Shown here one piece after another: positions 39,674 to 46,590 of a stretch of 50,046 nt of DNA. The stretch spans positions 1 to 50,046 of the forward strand of contig CAAGNN010000048.1 of the NCBI GenBank assembly GCA_900771325.1, written 5' to 3'. Below the pieces are notes generated by a model. It had not been told where the DNA came from. It saw only the letters and a list, made by a program, of their open reading frames with translations, and ran no database searches. The first letter of the stretch is position 1. Every line of letters starts with the position of its first letter. The DNA is from Kiritimatiellia bacterium (GTDB taxonomy: Bacteria; Verrucomicrobiota; Kiritimatiellia; RFP12; DVOR01). A program made the position numbers and the translations under genes.

Positions 39674-41044
39674 ATGTCTTCCCTGTTTGATCGCATCTTT
39701 GAGGACCCTGCGAAGTTCACGTTTCTCACCGAGACGCTCGGCGAGTGCAAGGTCGATACGCCCATCCGCAATACCAACTTTGTGGAAGAGGACGATATGT
39801 ACTCGCTGTTGAGCGTGCGCGCGGCGTATGTCCACGAGTTTGTTAAGAAGTATGGATCGGTGCCCAAACTCGAGAGCGCCGGCCCGCACCGCAAGATTTT
39901 CCACGACCCGGTGGCCACCCGCGCGGCCATCGTCACCGCCGGCGGTCTCTGCCCGGGCTTGAACAATGTTATCAAGGGTCTGGTGGAGGTGCTGGCCTTC
40001 GACTACGGGGTCAAGACCATTTACGGCTTCCGCTACGGCTATGCCGGGATGGTGCCGGACTTCGGCTACGAGCCGATTCTCCTGACGCCGGATAACGTCG
40101 ATACCATCCACGAAGATGGCGGCACGCTGCTGGGCTCCTCGCGCGGGCAGCAGGACACCTCGCGGATGGTCGACACTCTCGAGCGCATGGGCATCAACAT
40201 CCTCTTCGCTATCGGCGGCGACGGCTCGCTCCGTTGCGCACGCGATGTCTCCGACGAGTGCCGCAAGCGCGGGCTCAAGATTTCCGTCGTCGGCATCCCC
40301 AAGACCATTGATAACGACCTGCACTTCGTCGGCCGCACTTTCGGGTTCGAGACCGCCGTGGCCGCAGCCGTGCCGGCCATCCGCTCGGCCCACTCCGAGG
40401 CGCTGGGTGCTTTCCACGGCATTGGCCTCGTGAAGCTGATGGGGCGCGACTCGGGCTTCATCGCCGCCTACGCCGCCCTGGCCAACCCGGTGGTCAACTT
40501 CTGCCTCATCCCCGAATCGCCCTTCACCGTCGATGGCGAGAACGGCCTGCTGCGCGCCATCGAGCGCCGCTTTGAGTCGGGCAAGAGCCACGCGGTGATC
40601 GTGGTGGCCGAGGGCGCCGGCCAGGAGCTGATGGAGGGCGAGGTGCGCAAGGACGCCTCGGGCAATATCCTCAAGAAGGATATCGGCGAATACCTCAAGA
40701 CCCGCATCCTCGATCACTTCAAGGCCAAGGGCGACAAGAGCGCCACGGTCAAGTACATCGACCCCTCCTACACCATCCGTAGCTGCGCGGCCGACGCCTC
40801 CGACGCTGTCCTCTGCTACCGCCTCGCCCGCATGGCCGTCCACGCCGCGATGGCCGGGCGCACCAACTGCGTCGTCGGCCGCCTGAACGACGACTACTCC
40901 CTGGTACCCATCCCGCTGGCCACCATCGAGCGGCGCAAGGTGGAGCTCACCTCCAACCTCTGGGCCTCCGTCCTCGACGCCACCGGCCAGGAGTTCTATA
41001 TGAACCCCGAGAAGAACGCCCGCGGCGCGATTTACACGCCCTAA
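39674..41044 (+). CDS. 6-phosphofructokinase, ATP-type by motif, plant/trypanosome-like
   Basis: The 456-residue enzyme phosphorylates fructose 6-phosphate in glycolysis. It has the blocks TAGGLCPGLNNVIK, LGSSRGQQD, GGDGS (181-185), PKTIDND (209-215), and substrate-binding MGRDSGFIA. In this superfamily Gly184 of GGDGS goes with ATP use, while pyrophosphate-dependent enzymes carry Asp there; the PKTIDND motif is shared by plant and trypanosomatid ATP enzymes and by PPi types. The N-terminal PKLESAGPHRKIFHDP also resembles plant ATP-PFK. ATP dependence is therefore favoured, contrary to the usual automatic PPi label. AGGAACC precedes the ATG. It is transcribed alone from its own promoter. Confidence 0.9.
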   Translation: MSSLFDRIFEDPAKFTFLTETLGECKVDTPIRNTNFVEEDDMYSLLSVRAAYVHEFVKKYGSVPKLESAGPHRKIFHDPVATRAAIVTAGGLCPGLNNVIKGLVEVLAFDYGVKTIYGFRYGYAGMVPDFGYEPILLTPDNVDTIHEDGGTLLGSSRGQQDTSRMVDTLERMGINILFAIGGDGSLRCARDVSDECRKRGLKISVVGIPKTIDNDLHFVGRTFGFETAVAAAVPAIRSAHSEALGAFHGIGLVKLMGRDSGFIAAYAALANPVVNFCLIPESPFTVDGENGLLRAIERRFESGKSHAVIVVAEGAGQELMEGEVRKDASGNILKKDIGEYLKTRILDHFKAKGDKSATVKYIDPSYTIRSCAADASDAVLCYRLARMAVHAAMAGRTNCVVGRLNDDYSLVPIPLATIERRKVELTSNLWASVLDATGQEFYMNPEKNARGAIYTP

Positions 41045-41045
41045 G

Positions 41046-41085
41046 GGAGCGGGTAGCGGTTAGCTGTTAGCGCGCGTGCCGAGAC
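41046..41085. repeat. Heptad array just after the phosphofructokinase stop
   Basis: GTAGCGG, TTAGCTG, TTAGCGC begin about six bases after the stop codon, followed by the GCGTGCCGAGACGG flank seen at 39240. Confidence 0.75.
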
Positions 41086-41138
41086 GGATTGGTTGAGGGG
41101 GTACCCATTATTCGTCCGGCATCTGCCCTTTCGTTTGA

Positions 41139-41169
41139 GAAGCCTCGCGCGAACGTCGCGCGAGGCTTC
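41139..41169. terminator. 14-bp hairpin between the phosphofructokinase and Dabb genes
   Basis: Arms 41139-41152 and 41156-41169 (GAAGCCTCGCGCGA) are exact complements around a 3-nt loop. The T-run is poor, but the position between convergent genes suggests a bidirectional terminator. Confidence 0.75.
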
Positions 41170-41228
41170 TTGCGTTAGAGGCGGTGGCAATAACAAGGTT
41201 GGCCTTGGATCTGCCCATCGCGGGACGC

Positions 41229-41249
41229 GGGCTAACCGCTAGCCGCTTA
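41229..41249. repeat. Heptad array abutting the Dabb stop codon
   Basis: GGCTAAC, CGCTAGC, CGCTTAC-like heptads end on the stop codon (TAA on the minus strand at 41249-41247) of the Dabb gene. Confidence 0.65.
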
Positions 41250-41543
41250 CACCTCAAAGTCCAGGCAGGCGCGCTGGGCGGTGAAGGGGCGGACCTTGCC
41301 ATCGGCCACGGCCACGTGGGCCGGGTGGGTGGCGTAGGCCTTGAGCGAGGCAGCGTCGGCAAAGGTGGAGTCGAGCATCACATCCATATTGGACGAGGGC
41401 AGGCCCTCGGTGTGAACGGTGATGTCCAAGAGCCCCGGGATTTGCCCCTTGAGGCCTTCGAGGCCGGACTTGATCCCGAGCTTGACGGCTTGCAGGTCGG
41501 CCAGGTCAGCCTTGAGCTTCCAGAGAATGATGTGTTTAACCAT
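41247..41543 (-). CDS. Stress-responsive alpha-beta barrel (Dabb) domain protein
   Basis: The 98-residue protein matches the Dabb family (PF07876-like): MVKHIILWKLKAD at the start, a central GLLDITVHTEGLPSSNMDVM and the typical LKAYATHPAHVAV with a conserved His pair. Dabb proteins form dimeric ferredoxin-like barrels; some are polyketide cyclases, most have no known reaction. The start at 41543 is supported by AAGGAG; the longer in-frame start at 41567 adds residues unlike the family. It is divergent from the SDR gene across about 115 bases, and convergent with phosphofructokinase. Confidence 0.87.
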   Translation of the reverse strand: MVKHIILWKLKADLADLQAVKLGIKSGLEGLKGQIPGLLDITVHTEGLPSSNMDVMLDSTFADAASLKAYATHPAHVAVADGKVRPFTAQRACLDFEV

Positions 41544-41565
41544 AGTGTAACTCCTTGTTGGGGGC

Positions 41566-41571
41566 ATTATA
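41566..41571 (-). promoter_or_regulatory. -10 element for the Dabb gene
   Basis: TATAAT on the minus strand about 22 bases before the start codon; no good -35 is visible. Confidence 0.5.
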
Positions 41572-41609
41572 CACGCTTTGGGTTCGCTGCGCTTGCGTGC
41601 GTATCCCCT

Positions 41610-41637
41610 TTGCTTTGTACGGCCAGTGTGCTATACT
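41610..41637 (+). promoter_or_regulatory. Promoter of the SDR-symporter operon
   Basis: TTGCTT (41610-41615), 16 bp, TATACT (41632-41637) preceded by TGC as an extended -10. The predicted start is only a few bases before the first possible ATG, so the mRNA leader is very short. Confidence 0.7.
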
Positions 41638-41658
41638 GTCACTGTTATGCAGGAGGCG

Positions 41659-42336
41659 ATGAAGCGGGTCTTGGTGATCGGCGCGAGCTCGGGGATCGGG
41701 CGCGCGTTGGTGGAGGGCTTGCGCGCCAAGGGGTTTGAGGTGGTGGCGTGCGCGCGGCGCGGGGAGCTTTTGGCGGCGCTGGGGGGCGAAACCTTCGTGC
41801 TGGATGTGACCGCACCCGGGGCCGTCGAGCGCATTGCGCAGGTGCAGGCCGATACGGTCATCTTCTGCGCGGGCGTGGGGACGCGGAGCCGGCGGCCGGC
41901 GTGGGAGCTGACCGAGCCGGCGTTGGCGCTGAATGTCTTGGCCTTTGAGCGGGTGGCGCAGTGGGCGGCCGAGAGCAAGGTCTGCAAGCGCTTTGTGGCG
42001 ATTTCCAGCATTGCCGGGCTGCGAGGGCTGGAGGATACGAATGGCTACTCGCCCTCGAAGGCCTATATGAATGCCGCGATGGAGGGCTATCGGCGGCGGT
42101 GGCGGCACGGGCAGCAGGGGTGCGAGCCGGTGCTCGTCCTCCCGGGCTTTGTCGACACGGCCTTGGGGCAGGGATCGACCTTTTGGCGCTGCTCGCCGGA
42201 ACGGGCGGCTAAGTGCATTATTCACGGATTGGAACGGCGCCGGGCGGTGATTTATGTGACACCGCGTTGGCGCTTGATTGCCCTCTTGCTGTGGCTGTTG
42301 CCGCGCTCACTTTACGAAAGGATACCACGACTATGA
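41659..42336 (+). CDS. Short-chain dehydrogenase/reductase
   Basis: The 225-residue SDR has VLVIGASSGIGRALVEG at the start (cofactor-binding GxxxGIG), a CAGVG in place of NNAG, catalytic Ser in ISSIAG and YSPSK as the YxxxK motif (about residues 131-135), then VLPGFVDTALG. The C-terminal hydrophobic tail (LIALLLWLLPRSLYERI) could attach it to the membrane. Two ATGs are possible: 41647 has no ribosome-binding site, while 41659 has AGGAGG two bases upstream; I use 41659. The stop overlaps the next start (ATGA), so it is coupled to the Kelch-symporter gene. A sugar-related substrate is a guess from that link. Confidence 0.82.
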   Translation: MKRVLVIGASSGIGRALVEGLRAKGFEVVACARRGELLAALGGETFVLDVTAPGAVERIAQVQADTVIFCAGVGTRSRRPAWELTEPALALNVLAFERVAQWAAESKVCKRFVAISSIAGLRGLEDTNGYSPSKAYMNAAMEGYRRRWRHGQQGCEPVLVLPGFVDTALGQGSTFWRCSPERAAKCIIHGLERRRAVIYVTPRWRLIALLLWLLPRSLYERIPRL

Positions 42337-44957
42337 GCATTTGGACGCATGTGAAGACCGGGCTGCTGTGTGCGGTTGTCGGATGGATGGGGGCCGTTGG
42401 CCGTGCCGTGCCGCTGGACTTGACCTGGCAGCCGGGCGAGAGCTTGCCTGTGGCCGTGGCGCGGCCCTTCGCCGGGAAGGTGGGCGAGGTGCTGGTGCTC
42501 GCCGGCGGCTCCACTTTTGAGGGGGGCCAGAAGGCTTACAGCGCGGCCACGTGGATCTACGAGAAGGCCCCGGCAGCCGAGGGCGAGAAGAGCCGTTGGC
42601 AGTGGCGCCAGGTGGGGGCGTTGCCCGAAGGTCTGGCCGAAGGCGGCGCGGTGGCGGTCAATTTGGGCTCGGCCCTCAAGCCGCAGTGGAGCCTGGTGTG
42701 CGTGGGCGGCGTGAGCGCGCAGGGCGCTAAGGCGGATGCCTTTGTGCTGGATGCCTCGGGGAAGGTCGAGCCGCTGCCGTCGTGCCCGGCGGGGACGCTC
42801 TCGATGACGGCCGCGGTGCCGTGGGAGGGGGGCGCGGCCTTCGTCGGCGGGCTGCTGAATGGTCAGCCCACCAACCGCGTGTTGACCTTGAAGCGGGTGG
42901 AGGATCAGTGGGTGTGGGGCGAGTTGCCGGCCTTCCCGGGCCCGGCGCGCAGTCAGGCCGTGGCCGCCGTGCAGAATGGGGACCACAAGCAGAAGGTCTT
43001 GGTGGTCTATGGCGGCACCATCACCGGCGAGGACGGCAAGCCGATGGCCGCCTATGATGGTTATGGCTACACGAAGGGGGCCGATGGTCACTTTGCCTGG
43101 CAGGTGCTCAAGGCCGCGCCGGTTTCGACCATTGGTGCGGGGTTGGTGCCGGTGGGCGACCAGCACCTGCTGCTCATTGGCGGCTACAACGGGCAGATGT
43201 GGGACCGCGCGAACCGGATGCTCCCGGCCGATTGGCAGCGGATGCTCGGCGAGGAGCCGGCCGCCTTCGGGTGGAACCGCAAGGTCTACGCCTACCACGT
43301 GGTCACTGGGCAGTGGTGCGAGTATGGCGAGCTGCCGGCCGAGGCGTTGCCGCGTTGTGGGGCGGCGGTGGTCGACCTGGGGGGCGAAGTGGTGATTGCC
43401 GCGGGCGAAATCAAGCCGGCCAAGCGCACGGGCGAGGTGCTCACACTGGGCTTCAAGCGCAAGGCGTGGCGCTTCTCGGCGGCCAGCTGGGGGGTGATCG
43501 TCCTCTTCTTCTTCTCGATGGCGGGGATGGGGGTCTACTTCGCCCTCAAGCCCAAGACGGCGGATAACTACTTCCGCGGCGGCAAGAGCATTCCGTGGTA
43601 CGTCGCGGGCGTCTCCATCTACGCCACGATGCTCAGCTCCATTACCTTCATTTCCGTGCCGGCGATGACCTATCTCTCGGACTGGCGCTACTTCACGATG
43701 ACCCTCTGCACGCTCGCCCTCGCGCCGATCGCCATCCGCTTCTACCTGCCCTTCTTCTGCCGGCTGAACATCACCAGCGCCTATGAATATCTGGAGAAGC
43801 GCTTCAACGTCTCCATCCGCCTCTTTGGCGCGACGGTCTTCAACATCTTTATGATCTGCCGCGTGGCGGTGGTCACGCTCCTGCCGGCGCTGGCGTTGGG
43901 GGCCGTGACGGGGATGCCCATCTGGCTGGCCATCGTTCTCTGCGGTGTGGCCACCATTATCTATTGCTTCTTCGGCGGCGTTGAGGCCGTCATTTGGAGC
44001 GACTTCGTCCAGGGCCTCATCCTCCTCTTCGGCGCGATTGTGGTGCTCGTGTGGCTCATTGCCAGCAGCGGCGGGGTGAGCGAGTTCTCCACGGTGGCTT
44101 GGACCACCGGCAAGCTGAAGATGTGGGACTTCCGCTTCCTCTTCTCCGAGCCGGTCTTCTGGGTGGTGCTCGTGATGGGCTTTGTGGAGAACCTCAATAG
44201 CTACACGGCCGACCAGTGCGTGGTCCAGCGCTACATCACCTGCCCCAACGAGCAGGCCGCCGCCCGCTCCATCTGGTTTAACGGCTTCCTCTCGGTCGGC
44301 TCCTCGGTGATCTTCTACCTCATCGGCTCGGCCCTCTACACCCACTACATCAAGCACCCGGAGATGATGGACGTGACGATGCCCAAGAACGACTCCGTCT
44401 TCCCCCTCTTTATGGCCATTGAGCTACACCCGATCCTCTCGGGCCTCATCGTTGCGGCCGTCTTTGCTGCCACCATCTCCACCCTCTCGACCAACCTCAA
44501 CAGCTCGGCCACCTCGATTGTCACCGACTTCCTCGCCCGCTTCCGCAAGGATATGGACGGGGCTAAGCAGGTCTTCTGGGGCCGCATCTGCGTGGTCATC
44601 GTGGGCGTGCTGGGCGTGGCCGCTGCGCTCATCCTCGCGCAGATGCCCAGCCGATCGCTCTTCGACATCTTCAAGAACTTCATCGGCACCCTCACCGGCG
44701 GTCTCTCGGCCCTCTTCCTGATGGGCGTGTTTATGCCGCGCGTGAGCGGGGCGGCCGCCTTCATTGCCCTGGTCGTTAACTATGTGGTGAGCTTGGGCAT
44801 CGGTTGCCTCTTCCCCAAGCTCCACTCCTTCACCTATGGCGGCATCGCGTTGGTGGTCTGCGTGGCCGTGGCCTACGCCCTCTCCTTCGTGCTCCCCAAC
44901 CGCCGCCCCGCCGCCGGGCTCACCCTCAAGACCCTCGGCCAGCGCCCCACCGAATAA
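42333..44957 (+). CDS. Kelch/cyclically permuted mutarotase fused to a sodium:solute symporter
   Basis: This 874-residue fusion has a signal or anchor segment (residues 8-25), then a six-bladed Kelch propeller (about 27-375) with repeats such as VLVLAGGSTFEGG, FVGGLLNGQPTNRVLTL and LLIGGYNGQMWD. From about residue 383 the SSS transporter begins: WGVIVLFFFSMAGMGVYFAL, NYFRGGKSIPWYVAGVSIYA, FGGVEAVIWSDFVQG and NLNSYTADQCVVQRY. Kelch proteins of the NanM type interconvert sialic acid anomers, and such fusions are found with sialic-acid uptake systems. The likely role is Na+-driven uptake of N-acetylneuraminate or a related sugar with its mutarotation on the outer side. No nanA or nanK is in the window, so the substrate is inferred. 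Confidence 0.88.
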   Translation: MSIWTHVKTGLLCAVVGWMGAVGRAVPLDLTWQPGESLPVAVARPFAGKVGEVLVLAGGSTFEGGQKAYSAATWIYEKAPAAEGEKSRWQWRQVGALPEGLAEGGAVAVNLGSALKPQWSLVCVGGVSAQGAKADAFVLDASGKVEPLPSCPAGTLSMTAAVPWEGGAAFVGGLLNGQPTNRVLTLKRVEDQWVWGELPAFPGPARSQAVAAVQNGDHKQKVLVVYGGTITGEDGKPMAAYDGYGYTKGADGHFAWQVLKAAPVSTIGAGLVPVGDQHLLLIGGYNGQMWDRANRMLPADWQRMLGEEPAAFGWNRKVYAYHVVTGQWCEYGELPAEALPRCGAAVVDLGGEVVIAAGEIKPAKRTGEVLTLGFKRKAWRFSAASWGVIVLFFFSMAGMGVYFALKPKTADNYFRGGKSIPWYVAGVSIYATMLSSITFISVPAMTYLSDWRYFTMTLCTLALAPIAIRFYLPFFCRLNITSAYEYLEKRFNVSIRLFGATVFNIFMICRVAVVTLLPALALGAVTGMPIWLAIVLCGVATIIYCFFGGVEAVIWSDFVQGLILLFGAIVVLVWLIASSGGVSEFSTVAWTTGKLKMWDFRFLFSEPVFWVVLVMGFVENLNSYTADQCVVQRYITCPNEQAAARSIWFNGFLSVGSSVIFYLIGSALYTHYIKHPEMMDVTMPKNDSVFPLFMAIELHPILSGLIVAAVFAATISTLSTNLNSSATSIVTDFLARFRKDMDGAKQVFWGRICVVIVGVLGVAAALILAQMPSRSLFDIFKNFIGTLTGGLSALFLMGVFMPRVSGAAAFIALVVNYVVSLGIGCLFPKLHSFTYGGIALVVCVAVAYALSFVLPNRRPAAGLTLKTLGQRPTE

Positions 44958-44974
44958 CCCCAAGGAACGCCTCT

Positions 44975-45838
44975 ATGACCTTCCGCCCCCTCCTCGTGCT
45001 CCTGGCGGCCGTGACCTGCGCCGCCGGGCTCCGCGCCCAACAGCAAGACAAGGCCCTCCCGCCCCTCTCGGTGGGCATCTCCTTCGACCTCGGTGCCTAC
45101 ATCCTCGGCGAAGAGATCCCTGCCCGCGTCCTGGTGCGCAATAACACGCCCCAGACCGTCACCCTCGGTCGCGGCCAGAGCCCCGCCGGCGTCCTCGTCC
45201 TCTCGCGCACAAACGACCCTATGCGCCGCACCCTCTCGTTGCGCGACCCCAACGGCTGCCTCCCCAAGCCCCTCACCCTTGGCCCGAACGAGGAGAAGGT
45301 CTACGACCTCGACATCGCCGCCTGCGTCAATCTCTCCGAGGAGGGCACCTACTTCGTCACCTTCGGCGCCATCCTCAACGGGATGCGCTACGAGACCAAG
45401 GTCAAGACCCTCGAGGTCGTCCCCGGATCGGTCATCAGCGAGGGCCTCCAGCTCTTCTCCAAGGATCCCGGCCGCCAGCGCCACTTCACCTTGGTGCGTT
45501 GGCCCCGCCAGCACATCGACCGTCTCTTCCTGCGTATCCAGGACACCCCTGACGGCCGCACCTTCAAGACCGTGATGCTCGGCGCCTACCTCCCCATCGT
45601 CCGCCCCCGCCTCAACATCGCCCCCAATGGCGAAATCGTCATCCTCCACCGCGCTACGCCCGATTACTACGTCCGCAACGTCTTCTGGCCCCCCCCCAAC
45701 GAGTTCGTCCGCCGCTCCACTCAGAACCTCCTCGACCCCGCCACCGCCGACAGTGCCCGCCTTAAAGGGATGCAGGGTGACCTGGAGGAGGTCGTCAACA
45801 AGAACGAACGCTTGAAGGAATCGCTGCGCTTGCGCTAA
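44975..45838 (+). CDS. Secreted hypothetical protein
   Basis: A signal peptide (MTFRPLLVLLAAVTCAAGLRA) is followed by a beta-rich region to about residue 140: LGAYILGEEIPARVLVRNNT and GTYFVTFGAILNGMRYETK look like an Ig-like or macroglobulin-type fold. The C-terminal half has VRWPRQHIDRLFLRIQDTPD and a short helical end (LEEVVNKNERLKESLRLR). I do not recognise a family. Alternatively it could be an accessory envelope protein for the preceding transporter, as it starts 17 bases after it with AAGGAA. A terminator follows. Confidence 0.75.
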   Translation: MTFRPLLVLLAAVTCAAGLRAQQQDKALPPLSVGISFDLGAYILGEEIPARVLVRNNTPQTVTLGRGQSPAGVLVLSRTNDPMRRTLSLRDPNGCLPKPLTLGPNEEKVYDLDIAACVNLSEEGTYFVTFGAILNGMRYETKVKTLEVVPGSVISEGLQLFSKDPGRQRHFTLVRWPRQHIDRLFLRIQDTPDGRTFKTVMLGAYLPIVRPRLNIAPNGEIVILHRATPDYYVRNVFWPPPNEFVRRSTQNLLDPATADSARLKGMQGDLEEVVNKNERLKESLRLR

Positions 45839-45865
45839 GGCGGAACCCCAATACACGCCATTCGC

Positions 45866-45889
45866 GAGCCCGGCCCCTCGGTCGGGCTC
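45866..45889. terminator. Hairpin between convergent genes
   Basis: GAGCCCG/CGGGCTC stem (45866-45872 with 45883-45889), extended by a G-U pair. It lies 28 bases after the secreted protein and only four bases from the end of the opposite RecA-like gene. Confidence 0.7.
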
Positions 45890-45893
45890 TCTG

Positions 45894-46433
45894 TCACTTG
45901 AGCGGCCGCAGTGCGCGGCGGCCATTGGAGGCCTCAATGGCCTCGGGGTAGAGGAGCAGGCGCAGGGGATTGCGGAGGAGCGGCGCGGGGGTGAAGGTGG
46001 CGCGGGGGCGGGTGAGCAGGCAGAGGGCCTGACTGGCGGCCAGAGCGCGGCTGAGGGGCCGGAAGGCGTGGCGGGGCAGACCGAGGGCGTCGGGCGCGTC
46101 GAGCACCAGGACCCCGGCGACCTTCTCGGTGAGGAGACGTTGAGCCACGGCCAGGGCGCGCTCGCCGAGGGCCGGTTCAATCCACAGCACCGTAGCGGGA
46201 TCGAGCCCTTGGGCCTTGGCGTAGGCCGGGGTGAGGGAGCCATCGGCCGCCAGAAGTGCCACGCGCAGACCGTGGCATTGGCAAGCGGCGGCCAGGCGCA
46301 GGACCAGCGTGGTCTTGCCGGCGCCGGGGGGCGCGAGGAACTCGACCGCGCGGCCGCAGGGCAGTCCGCCCCCTAGAAGTTCATCGAAACGCCGGAAGCC
46401 TGTGGGGTGACAGGGGGGCCGAGGCGACGGCAT
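45894..46433 (-). CDS. Small RecA-like ATPase (ImuA-like)
   Basis: The 179-residue protein is a trimmed RecA core. GFRRFDELLGGGLPCGRAVEF leads to Walker A APPGAGKTT (Lys40), then AYAKAQGLDPATVLWIEP, which matches the RecA segment after the first strands, and Walker B GVLVLDAPDAL. The Glu that activates water in RecA (in the AEHA motif) is replaced, as LLAADGS. The DNA-binding loops and C-terminal domain are missing. This fits ImuA/SulA-type RecA paralogs that assist mutagenic polymerases, but no imuB or dnaE2 is seen. The start at 46433 is chosen because family sequence begins there; the frame extends to 46547 through repeat sequence. Confidence 0.72.
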   Translation of the reverse strand: MPSPRPPCHPTGFRRFDELLGGGLPCGRAVEFLAPPGAGKTTLVLRLAAACQCHGLRVALLAADGSLTPAYAKAQGLDPATVLWIEPALGERALAVAQRLLTEKVAGVLVLDAPDALGLPRHAFRPLSRALAASQALCLLTRPRATFTPAPLLRNPLRLLLYPEAIEASNGRRALRPLK

Positions 46434-46499
46434 TGGCGTGGTCGGCTCGACCGCGCACTGGCGATACCACGACCGAAGAGAGGAGAGAAGTCGGGTGAT

Positions 46500-46590
46500 G
46501 GATGACAGCGGCCCTCGGCCTATTCGTCGCGGAACGCGCGCTGTCATCCGTCATCCGTCCTCTGTTATCACGAGCGCAGCGAGCTCTCTA
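46500..46590. repeat. Heptad array containing the stop codon of the debranching enzyme gene
   Basis: GTCATCC, GTCATCC, GTCCTCT, GTTATCA run from 46543 to 46570; the last heptad supplies the minus-strand TGA stop (46570-46568). GGATGACAGCG at 46500 is an inverted partner of CGCTGTCATCC at 46539. The tail CACGAGCGCAGCGAG is the same as after the arrays at 10485 and 35795. Confidence 0.82.

Noticed and set aside
39674..41044. Annotation as pyrophosphate-dependent phosphofructokinase
   Set aside because: The donor-determining position is Gly in GGDGS, which goes with ATP. This is kept only as an alternative pending assay.
46434..46547. N-terminal extension of the RecA-like protein to 46547
   Set aside because: The added residues come from repeat-flank sequence and have no similarity to RecA; the core begins at 46433.
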